DNA of 64,000 nucleotides from Candidatus Latescibacterota bacterium (GTDB lineage Bacteria; Latescibacterota; UBA2968; UBA8231): positions 1 to 64,000 of the forward strand of contig JAJDUT010000013.1 of the NCBI GenBank assembly GCA_022826515.1. The letters are read 5' to 3'. The notes beneath the pieces were generated by a model, which saw only the letters and a list, made by a program, of their open reading frames with translations, had not been told where the DNA came from and did not search any database. The position numbers and the translations under genes were made by a program. This document shows, in pieces, positions 41,947 through 48,608 of this stretch (position 1 is its first letter; each line of letters starts with the position of its first letter).

Positions 41947-42324
41947 TCATACCCTTTCAGCTTCCTCGATAACCGACTCAATGTCTGGTTTGTCCGAGGG
42001 AATCACGACGTCGGGTAGGTGCTTGTGATGGGGGAAACTCGACAAGTTGGGATAATGGGGCGTGCTGTCATAGCGAAAAATCAAGCGATTGTTTTCGTCT
42101 TGACAATGATAGCGGTAGTCGAGTGGGACAAGAGAATTGTCTTCGACAACGACAGCCTCGTTGATCTCCAACAAATGGCCTCGCTCAAAGCGAAGCCTAA
42201 CTCGCAAATTCATTCGTTCTGACGTGAGAATTTCTTCAACGTAGCGCTCAACATAGACATTGCGGCACCGGAGAATGGCCTGCTCCACCCTCTCCATGTA
42301 GGCGGTTAGAACCTCATGCAACAT
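41947..42324 (-). CDS. tumE: TumE-like toxin (DUF6516)
   Basis: The 125-residue protein matches the TumE/DUF6516 toxin layout: LRVRLRFERGHLLEINEAVVV, LDYRYHCQDENNRLIFRYD and the hallmark HYPNLSSFPHHKHLPD. TumE is the toxin partner of the small protein TumA in type II toxin-antitoxin modules. An N-terminal helix (EVLTAYMERVEQAILR) precedes the core. The ATG at 42324 overlaps the antitoxin gene by 11 bases, so translation is coupled. The family name rests on motif memory without a search. Confidence 0.85.
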   Translation of the reverse strand: MLHEVLTAYMERVEQAILRCRNVYVERYVEEILTSERMNLRVRLRFERGHLLEINEAVVVEDNSLVPLDYRYHCQDENNRLIFRYDSTPHYPNLSSFPHHKHLPDVVIPSDKPDIESVIEEAERV

Positions 42325-42544
42325 CAGGCAGGCTCTCCGCTAGCTTCTGACGGAGTTGCAAATAGTGGCGGTAGTCATTAGCCCAATCGACGAATACCGC
42401 ATCGTCGGATAGTCGGCCCCGGCTGTACTGGTCAAAGAACTCTTCCGAATCCATCTGTTGCTGATTTTCGTAGATACTCAACCGCTTGGTCACTGCAATC
42501 AGCGCGTCAACGGGCGAAGTGTATTGGATGATCTGTTTTTTCAT
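42314..42544 (-). CDS. tumA: TumA-like antitoxin
   Basis: The 76-residue partner lies just upstream of the TumE gene and overlaps its start. It has an N-terminal segment MKKQIIQYTSPVDALIAVTKR, a middle with ENQQQMDSEEFFDQYSRGRLSDDAVFVDWANDYRHYLQLRQ split by short loops, and no DNA-binding domain that I can name. Size, order and overlap fit the antitoxin of a TumE module. The phrase EFFDQYSRGRL resembles that of other small antitoxins. The ATG is at 42544. Confidence 0.8.
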   Translation of the reverse strand: MKKQIIQYTSPVDALIAVTKRLSIYENQQQMDSEEFFDQYSRGRLSDDAVFVDWANDYRHYLQLRQKLAESLPDVA

Positions 42545-42583
42545 GGGAACCTCTTTTCGGTAGGAAGTGAGTGATAGCGGTCC

Positions 42584-45373
42584 TCACACCCGAAACACCT
42601 TCATCACCTCGTCCCCCAAGTGATTGATCACCTTCACTGCAATCCGGCCGGACGTTGGCTTGGCGAAGGGCCGGGAGGTGTCGCTGTGGAGGGTTTCCCA
42701 GGCTTCTTGGTTGACCTCGGCTTTGAGCGTCGTCCGCAGCGATTTGTACGGGTCGTTGGCACCGAGGAAGTAGGCGTGGCGGACGAAGAAGCTTTCTTCG
42801 TTGTAGTCGGTATCGACGAACCAGCAGGCGATGCCGTCGGCGCTGTCGCTGCGGATTTCGCCGGTGTTGGGGTGGAATACATCAACGCCGTTGACCTTGA
42901 CTTGGATTTGACTGTCTTCCGCGTCGAGGATGTCGATGTCCGGTTCGCCGAAGATGACGAAGAGGTTGCCTTTGCCGGTGTTTTTGAGGTCGTCGGCCAT
43001 GTGGAGGTCGGCGTTCATGCGGGCCTTGAGGACGGGGACGCGGCCGAGTTTGTTGAACTCCGAGGCGTGGGCGTCGTAGTTGAAGGCGCAGGCGACCAGC
43101 ACGTCGAAGTCGGCGTCCGCGGCTTCGCGCACCGCTGATACGAGGTCGGGGCGAGAGACGGTGCCGAATTCCGGGCCGACGAAGATGCCGGCGCGTTTTT
43201 CAGCGCCCGAGTCGCTGGTGCCTTCGACGTAGGTTCCTTCGGCGCAGACGTGGTAGCCGGGCCAGGGTCTGATCCCGGAAAACGAGATGCGGTCGTCTTT
43301 GTGCGCCTGTTGGACGCCGGAGGTTTTGAGATTGTCGAGGATCATCTCGGCGAAGTCCTGCTTTTCGCCGTACCCTAACTTGGCTTCGGCGATGTTGTCG
43401 ATGAGTTCGTCGTTTTCATCGACGCCTAACAGGCGGTGCGGCGACAGGCTTTCTACGGTGAACGGGCCGGCGACGCGGACTTTCTTGTTGTCTTCGTAGG
43501 GCTTGTCGTAGAGGTATTCGTAGTCGGCTTTGGCGGCGATGGAGGCGTCGATCTCCTTTTGCCGGGCGATGCGCTGTTCCCACCAATCCGCGTGAATCCT
43601 TTTGACTTCCTCGGGCCAAGCGGCGGCGGCGCGGGGGATTTCCCATTCCTCGTAGGATGTGTCGAGCGCGTCGTTCAATTCTTGACGCAGCGGCTCCAGC
43701 GTTTCTTGGAATTTCTCCCATATTACGTCGATTTCGGCGTTGTTGGCGATGGACTTGAGGGTGATGTGGGGGACGCGCTCGTACACGAAGCCTTGGCGAA
43801 TGTCGTTGTACGTGGGCTGCTCCGAGGGGGCTTTGCGGGCGAGTTCGGCTTCCTTGATTTGGCCGTCGCGGCTGTCGGCGAGCAGGTAGTAGGGATAGCG
43901 TGCGCCCATGACGCGGGAGCGGGCCAGCGCGAGGGCGACGCGGGAGGTGTCGATGGTGATCCAGCGGCGACCCCACTGCTCGGCGACGTACGCGGTGGTG
44001 CCGGAGCCGCAAGTGGGGTCGAGGACGAGGTCGCCGGGATCGGTGGTCATTAGGATGCAGCGTTGGACCACACGCGGATTGGTTTCTACAACGTAGCGCT
44101 TCAACGATGCATCAAAGCCCCATCGAACATCCGTCCACAGTTCCGAGATTGGAACAACCGGAAAATCCTCCAAGAACCGAACGTACGACACACTCTTTTC
44201 CCGAGCCATTATTCGATCAGCCTTAGCCAAACGATGAAATCCAATATTGTTCGACTTCCATCCGCCTGGTCCGGGTCTGAATACTACCCCGCGAAAACTA
44301 AAAGGAAAACGAGTAGTCTCCGAGCCAGATTGGCTTGTCGTCGGCGATGGGCGAAACCGCTTCAGTTCCTGTTTTTCAGCTTCCGTTGCCTGCTTATCTG
44401 TCAGGTAATCGCCAAATCCTACCCAAAAATTTTTATATTCTCCAGCAGATGAAGTTGTGTCGCCAAAATCTTTCCCTGTGAAAATTTGGCGATACTTCAG
44501 ATGCTCCCTGCTTTTAGCGAACCACACGATATAATCACATGTAGTAGAAAGCACCGCTGAAGTTTGCGAGCTTGTCTTCCACACAACGATCAGAGAAATA
44601 AAATTATCTTCTCCGAATACTTCCTCTACCAACGCCCGCACCCGATGCACATTCTCGTCCCCAATCTGCACAAAGACCGACCCACTCTCCGTCAACAAAT
44701 CCCGCGCCACCGTCAGCCGATCCCGCAAATACGTCAAATACGAATGAATCCCATCCCGCCACGTATCCCGAAACGCCTTCACCTGCTCCGGCTCGCGCGT
44801 AATGTGCCCGGCGTTGCCGTCCTTGACGTCGCGGCTGGTCGTTGACCACTGGAAGTTGGAGTTGAACTTGATGCCGTAGGGCGGGTCGATGTAGATGCAC
44901 TGCACCTTGCCGCGCAGCCCCTCCCGCTCGGCCAGCGACGCCATCACCTGCAAGCTATCGCCTAAGATCATCCGATTCGACCAGTTGGCGTCGTGCTGGT
45001 AAAACTCCGTCTGCGCGTCCGCACTCGGCAGCCCATTGAAATCCGCGAACAAATCCGTCTGCAAGTTAGCTTCGCCGTCCCCCGTCTCCTTGCTCCGCTG
45101 CCGCAAATCGTCAATCAACACCTTCGGATGCACCTTCTCCTGAATGAACAGCGGCGGCGCTTGCACCACCAAATCCGACCTGTTCTGCTCATCCTTCCCC
45201 CGCCAAACAAGCTGCGGATCGAGATCCCGATTGCGCCGCTCATACGCGACCCTAATCGGATTCCGGTCGTCCTCCGCCATCACCGCCTGATACTCAGCCG
45301 TGGGAATATTCTTCCGCGATGCGTCCTGGTGCCGCAGGGTTTCAACAGTCTTAGTCGATTTTCGTTTCGCCAT
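42584..45373 (-). CDS. Type III-like restriction-modification methyltransferase (Mod)
   Basis: The 929-residue site-specific DNA methyltransferase has DPPY (163-166) before the AdoMet site DPTCGSGTT (452-460), the motif order of beta-class N6-adenine or N4-cytosine enzymes such as type III Mod subunits. A target-recognition region lies between the motifs (about 250-420) and a long C-terminal extension (about 500-929) follows. It probably partners the helicase-nuclease at 48609, with toxin-antitoxin genes inserted between. The ATG at 45373 directly follows a 23-codon open frame that ends TAA-ATG. A fossil copy of its 3' end lies at 41861-41940. Confidence 0.93.
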   Translation of the reverse strand: MAKRKSTKTVETLRHQDASRKNIPTAEYQAVMAEDDRNPIRVAYERRNRDLDPQLVWRGKDEQNRSDLVVQAPPLFIQEKVHPKVLIDDLRQRSKETGDGEANLQTDLFADFNGLPSADAQTEFYQHDANWSNRMILGDSLQVMASLAEREGLRGKVQCIYIDPPYGIKFNSNFQWSTTSRDVKDGNAGHITREPEQVKAFRDTWRDGIHSYLTYLRDRLTVARDLLTESGSVFVQIGDENVHRVRALVEEVFGEDNFISLIVVWKTSSQTSAVLSTTCDYIVWFAKSREHLKYRQIFTGKDFGDTTSSAGEYKNFWVGFGDYLTDKQATEAEKQELKRFRPSPTTSQSGSETTRFPFSFRGVVFRPGPGGWKSNNIGFHRLAKADRIMAREKSVSYVRFLEDFPVVPISELWTDVRWGFDASLKRYVVETNPRVVQRCILMTTDPGDLVLDPTCGSGTTAYVAEQWGRRWITIDTSRVALALARSRVMGARYPYYLLADSRDGQIKEAELARKAPSEQPTYNDIRQGFVYERVPHITLKSIANNAEIDVIWEKFQETLEPLRQELNDALDTSYEEWEIPRAAAAWPEEVKRIHADWWEQRIARQKEIDASIAAKADYEYLYDKPYEDNKKVRVAGPFTVESLSPHRLLGVDENDELIDNIAEAKLGYGEKQDFAEMILDNLKTSGVQQAHKDDRISFSGIRPWPGYHVCAEGTYVEGTSDSGAEKRAGIFVGPEFGTVSRPDLVSAVREAADADFDVLVACAFNYDAHASEFNKLGRVPVLKARMNADLHMADDLKNTGKGNLFVIFGEPDIDILDAEDSQIQVKVNGVDVFHPNTGEIRSDSADGIACWFVDTDYNEESFFVRHAYFLGANDPYKSLRTTLKAEVNQEAWETLHSDTSRPFAKPTSGRIAVKVINHLGDEVMKVFRV

Positions 45374-45445
45374 TTATACGGAGTCCTCGTTCGTCGTGTT
45401 CAACAGGGCTTTTTCGCTAAAGCCGATCATGTAGATATCAGACAT
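45374..45445 (-). CDS. Possible 23-residue leader peptide of mod
   Basis: A short frame, MSDIYMIGFSEKALL then NTTNEDSV, starts inside the stop of the nucleotidyltransferase gene and ends TAA directly before the mod ATG, so ribosomes could pass from one gene to the next. Part of it (FSEKALLNT) recurs as FSEKTLLDT in the repeat at 46781-46820. It may be a coupling peptide or a gene remnant; it has no known family. Confidence 0.35.
   Translation of the reverse strand: MSDIYMIGFSEKALLNTTNEDSV
45395..45432. repeat. Direct repeat A flanking the MNT-BrnTA segment
   Basis: The plus-strand sequence starts CGTGTTCAACAGGG and continues TTTTTCGCTAAAG to GATCATGT. It recurs at 46781-46820 with five or six substitutions and a two-base gap. 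The two copies bracket the MNT, 58-residue and BrnT/BrnA genes and the res fossil. Confidence 0.65.
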
Positions 45446-45728
45446 TGACCATCTCCCGCTCTATATATGGACGCATCTCCGCCCGCAGCGCTTTGTCCGT
45501 TACCAGATCAACCGGACGCCCCAGCAGATCTTCAATATAGAACTGAACGCCAAAATATCGCTTTGACGTCGCCGGCGAGTCGAACTTCACTAGAATGTCC
45601 ACGTCGCTGTCGTCCGTAGCTTGGTCGCGGACGATTGACCCGAATAAGGCGAGATCCACGACGCCAAAACGCTGCACAAGGATCGCCTTATGCGCTCGAA
45701 GCACGTTCAGGACTTCATCTCTGTTCAT
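45438..45728 (-). CDS. MNT-type minimal nucleotidyltransferase
   Basis: The protein is about 96 residues and belongs to the minimal nucleotidyltransferase family. It shows LFGSIVRDQATDDSDVDILV, the GS-x10-13-SDxD active-site pattern, and a later metal-site strand RPVDLVTDKAL. Such proteins usually act as antitoxins that AMPylate a HEPN toxin. No HEPN (DUF86) gene lies next to it here. The ATG at 45728 gives the family length; an extension upstream would overlap the 58-residue gene in another frame. It is cotranscribed with that gene (eight-base gap). Confidence 0.88.
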   Translation of the reverse strand: MNRDEVLNVLRAHKAILVQRFGVVDLALFGSIVRDQATDDSDVDILVKFDSPATSKRYFGVQFYIEDLLGRPVDLVTDKALRAEMRPYIEREMVNV

Positions 45729-45736
45729 TGGATGGT

Positions 45737-45913
45737 CTAACCATTGCTGTTCATTTTTCTCGGGCGTTTGGGCGGCAAAGAAACCACTCTTCTTTTGCCC
45801 AGCCTCTGCTTCTCTTGTAAATCTCGGCAAATCGCATCTAAGTCATAATTGAATCTCTTAGCATACGCATCGCGTACTTTGCGAACCTCTTCGACGATTG
45901 GGTCTGGTTGCAT
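45737..45913 (-). CDS. Small conserved-type protein of 58 residues
   Basis: Reading from the ATG at 45913 gives MQPDPIVEEVRKVRDAYAKR, then FNYDLDAICRDLQEKQ and a basic tail (GKRRVVSLPPKRPRKMNSNG). GGAGGA lies about eight bases upstream. The RKVRDAYAKRFNYDLDAICRDL pattern, written here in parts, is seen in small proteins next to toxin-antitoxin genes in many bacteria; the function is unknown. It lies eight bases before the MNT gene and is probably part of the same module. Confidence 0.75.
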   Translation of the reverse strand: MQPDPIVEEVRKVRDAYAKRFNYDLDAICRDLQEKQRLGKRRVVSLPPKRPRKMNSNG

Positions 45914-45977
45914 GAGCTTATTCCTCCATTAACCAGAGAAATGCCCAGAACGGAGACTTGGTAACCATGTACCAGAA

Positions 45978-46268
45978 TCAGGAAGGCTCCATCACATCGG
46001 CCATGGCTTGTTCGATCGTTTTCGTATCTACACCATGGTTTTGCAGACTTTCGACAAATAGTTCAAGTCCAGGGTTGTTTTCCAGTCGCATGAGATCCTG
46101 ACGAAGACCTTGGCCTATGTAGGCTCGAATGAGCGGTTGGTAGCCGGAGAACCCTAATTGAGGGGCGATTCGTTTAAGATCTTCAATTACGTCCTCCGGC
46201 ATGCGAATGCTCACCGGGACCATCTTCCGATTCTTATCCAGTCGTCTCCGTAACTCATCGCTCTTCAT
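45978..46268 (-). CDS. brnA: BrnA/CopG-like antitoxin
   Basis: The product is about 96 residues. The N-terminal half is basic (MKSDELRRRLDKNRKM), followed by a ribbon-helix-helix-like segment VPVSIRMPEDVIEDLKRIA and a helix GYQPLIRAYIGQGLRQDL. This fits CopG-type DNA-binding antitoxins that pair with BrnT. The ATG at 46268 overlaps the brnT stop by 14 bases and has GAGGAAGAG just upstream inside brnT. The complex would autorepress its own promoter. Confidence 0.85.
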   Translation of the reverse strand: MKSDELRRRLDKNRKMVPVSIRMPEDVIEDLKRIAPQLGFSGYQPLIRAYIGQGLRQDLMRLENNPGLELFVESLQNHGVDTKTIEQAMADVMEPS

Positions 46269-46554
46269 AGCTCTTCCTCTCAATTGGCGTTGCCGGCCGC
46301 GCGGAGATGAGGCGAAATCTGTCGCCATGTCGTTCGGCATAAACAACGCACAGGAGCTTCCATTGTAGAGTCATTCCGATTAGCGTATCCCTGACTTCAT
46401 GCCCGTGATGTTCACTTTCCAATACCAAGACGAATGGATCGAAGAAGGTCTCACAGGCTACTTCGAAATCAACTCCGTGCTTTTCGATGTTGGCTTCTGC
46501 CTTGTCGCTGTCCCACTCGAATTCGATACCATGAAGCCGAATCGTTACATCCAT
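46255..46554 (-). CDS. brnT: BrnT-family toxin (DUF497)
   Basis: The product is about 99 residues with the BrnT hallmarks IEFEWDSDKAEANIEKHGVDF, FDPFVLVLESEHHGHEVRDTLIGM, LLCVVYAERHGDRFRLISARPA and a closing ERKSYEE. BrnT is an RNase-like toxin that cleaves mRNA until BrnA binds it. The ATG at 46554 is preferred to a TTG at 46566. The sequence before it (46567-46609) shares TATATAC and ATCGTAAGTT with the sequence before the ImmA-like gene at 48522, so both modules seem to use a copied promoter region. Confidence 0.92.
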   Translation of the reverse strand: MDVTIRLHGIEFEWDSDKAEANIEKHGVDFEVACETFFDPFVLVLESEHHGHEVRDTLIGMTLQWKLLCVVYAERHGDRFRLISARPATPIERKSYEER

Positions 46555-46609
46555 ATCCAGACTCAAACTTACGATTATGTATATACATCGTCAATACAAT
46601 GTTCGATCC

Positions 46610-46783
46610 CTACCCCGTTGCCCGAAACCCCTCAACCAACTGCGCGAACTCGGCGTCCATTCCGAACGCATCGGTAAACTCAGCAAAAGCCCAGTGCCCG
46701 TAATCTCTGTGATGATTCACACTAACGAGCCAATTGATATGGCAACGGCGAGAGTCGGCCTGCCAGCGGCTAGTCTTGGTCGT
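46610..46783 (-). pseudogene. Fossil of the 3' end of a second res gene
   Basis: On the minus strand this encodes TTKTSRWQADSRRCHINWLV, then a jump to DYGHWAFAEFTDAFGMDAEF and AQLVEGFRATG with a TAG stop (46610-46612). It matches the C-terminus of the intact res gene at 48609 at about 90% but lacks roughly 80 residues that include the PD-(D/E)xK nuclease motif (932-954 in the intact protein). The reading frame stays open across the deletion. Confidence 0.8.
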
Positions 46784-46820
46784 GTGTCCAACAGGGTTTT
46801 TTCGCTAAAGTTGATCGTGT
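46781..46820. repeat. Direct repeat B flanking the MNT-BrnTA segment
   Basis: Second copy of the sequence at 45395-45432, beginning CGTGTGTCCAACAGGG and ending GATCGTGT. It joins the 5' edge of the res fossil to the 3' end of the DUF4411 gene and shares the TTTTTCGCTAAAG core with the first copy. Confidence 0.65.
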
Positions 46821-47362
46821 TCCTCTTGATTCTGTCCAAGCACAGCGAGCGGGGTCCACTCAAAACGCACTTCAAGATCGCGTAGCATCGTAAAAGTATC
46901 GCGGTAATCAACATCGAACTGACGGCAGACGTTAGGTAGCGGCACCCTTTTTCTCACGTCCGCATTGAATACTTCGTGAGTAACTACGACTGCATTATGG
47001 ACTCTTGCATAGGCCGCGACCCATCCATCGGCTACTCCTGCGAATTGCTCTTTTGCTTCAGGTAAAAACTGACTATTCCCTTGAACCCAATTCATCATTT
47101 CCGTGAAAGCGTATATAACCGGTTCTTCTGCTGACGATACGAATAGATTGTCCGGTGCCTGTTTCACCCACTCAGACAGTTGATCTTGGCTAACCATCAC
47201 TTCGTCACGAACCCGATCAATGCTGAACACCCGCCCTTCACGGCAATAATGGATCAGACATTCCCAGAATCCCGGACACAGATCTTGCGCGTAATAGCGA
47301 CGGTGCGCTTCTATGAAGATATTCGCATCGAGCACGAACGAGGAAATACCTTGGTTCGTCAC
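46805..47362 (-). CDS. DUF4411 PIN-like toxin protein
   Basis: The 185-residue protein has the DUF4411/PIN-type layout: SSFVLDANIFIEAHRRYY (first acidic site), FSIDRVRDEV (second), DGWVAAYARVHNAVVVTHE (third, ADGWVAAYA). PIN proteins are usually RNases. In many genomes DUF4411 genes lie directly behind an XRE-ImmA-like gene, as here. The start is a GTG at 47362 that overlaps the upstream stop by four bases (GTGA). Its 3' end runs into direct repeat B. Confidence 0.9.
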   Translation of the reverse strand: MTNQGISSFVLDANIFIEAHRRYYAQDLCPGFWECLIHYCREGRVFSIDRVRDEVMVSQDQLSEWVKQAPDNLFVSSAEEPVIYAFTEMMNWVQGNSQFLPEAKEQFAGVADGWVAAYARVHNAVVVTHEVFNADVRKRVPLPNVCRQFDVDYRDTFTMLRDLEVRFEWTPLAVLGQNQEEHDQL

Positions 47363-48522
47363 TGCGGTATTTCCATCTTTTTCGGCATGTTCTCAAAGGC
47401 TTCTCCCTTAAGACCGGTGAGATTGTACGCCTCGCGATAGGGCAAACGACCCTCTCCAACCGCACGAACTATGGCAGAGGCAAAGCGAGGACCAATGCGC
47501 CACTTCTGAGTATTCCAAAAGTGGCCCCCACTTCCCTGACGCTGCTGATCGCTGCGCCATCCATCAACCCTTTGGTTGTAGAAGCGGAGAAACTCATCCC
47601 TGTCGATCAAATCGAGATCAAGTGCCCGACGCGCGGCCACGAGGGAACTCACTTTGAACTTGCGGGCGATAGCCTGATAAGGATCATTCGTTCGTCGGGC
47701 ACTAGGCCAGAAAGCGCGTAACTCTTCCTCCGGTATCAGAAATTCGGCAGCAGCCTTGTTGCAGAACTGCTCGATTTCATCCGATGGCGGTTGTAAGTCT
47801 TCTAAATTGGAGATACCGCTCTGGGCTATGAAGAGGTGTGCCAGTTCGTGAGCTAGGGTAAACATCTGCGCCGCCATGAAATCGGAGCTATTCACAAAAA
47901 CGAGCGGGGCATACTCATCCACGAGGGCGAAGCCCTGAAATTCATCGGGATCCAACTTTCGATATGCGTTATTACCCACCACTCCATTGAACGACACCAG
48001 CACTCCGGCGGCGTCAACCGAGTGTCGCAAATGCCGTAACGCATCGCTCCAAGTACCTAACTCTTCCGCCCAATTTTCGGTAAGCTGCAGCGCATCGCGC
48101 ATGGCGGTCCCAACTTGCCGAGGATGGACATCTGTGCCGTAGGCTCCGATGAAATCCAGTGGTTCAGCACCGCCTTCGATAAGATCATCGCGCATCCATG
48201 CCTGACGTCGCTGCATAAGGTAAATGGTCTCAAGTAGGTCGGAACTCGGAGGCGGAGCATCATCTCGGGTGCGAAAGTCGGGTATTGGCAAGCGTTCTTC
48301 GGGCGGCTCGGCCAAGTACAGAAATCCCAGAGCGGTATGAGTGCGTTGGGCGAGTCTGTCTGCCTGCGCAACACTGATCTTGCCATTGCGTTCCCACTCC
48401 AGCACGCGCTCCGGGCTCACTTGCAGCTTGTGCGCCAGTTCTGGTCGATCAAAGCCTGCCCGCTCTCGCGCCCACCGCAGCACTTCAGGTTGCAATGTTA
48501 TCTGCAAACGTCGGCTGGTCAT
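47359..48522 (-). CDS. XRE-family regulator with ImmA/IrrE metallopeptidase domain
   Basis: The 387-residue protein starts with a helix-turn-helix of the XRE type (about 8-65: LRWARERAGFDRPELAHKL, VLEWERNGKISVAQADRLA) and continues with a zinc-peptidase domain carrying HELAH (in FTLAHELAHLFIAQSG) and a following CNKAAAEFLIP glutamate site. Such proteins act as cleavable or cleaving repressors in mobile elements and as antitoxins of DUF4411 toxins. The ATG is at 48522. A promoter-like AT-rich region lies in 48523-48608. It is inserted between res and the res fossil. Confidence 0.93.
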   Translation of the reverse strand: MTSRRLQITLQPEVLRWARERAGFDRPELAHKLQVSPERVLEWERNGKISVAQADRLAQRTHTALGFLYLAEPPEERLPIPDFRTRDDAPPPSSDLLETIYLMQRRQAWMRDDLIEGGAEPLDFIGAYGTDVHPRQVGTAMRDALQLTENWAEELGTWSDALRHLRHSVDAAGVLVSFNGVVGNNAYRKLDPDEFQGFALVDEYAPLVFVNSSDFMAAQMFTLAHELAHLFIAQSGISNLEDLQPPSDEIEQFCNKAAAEFLIPEEELRAFWPSARRTNDPYQAIARKFKVSSLVAARRALDLDLIDRDEFLRFYNQRVDGWRSDQQRQGSGGHFWNTQKWRIGPRFASAIVRAVGEGRLPYREAYNLTGLKGEAFENMPKKMEIPQ

Positions 48523-48608
48523 GGTTCACGTAACCTCTGGCTTAATATAGATTCGTCGAACTTACGATGACGTATATACATTATCAATATCAATACAATG
48601 TTCGACCC

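Noticed and set aside
42620..43138. 172-codon plus-strand frame opposite the mod gene
   Set aside because: Shadow of the conserved methyltransferase C-terminal region; low-complexity Val/Asp/Gly composition.
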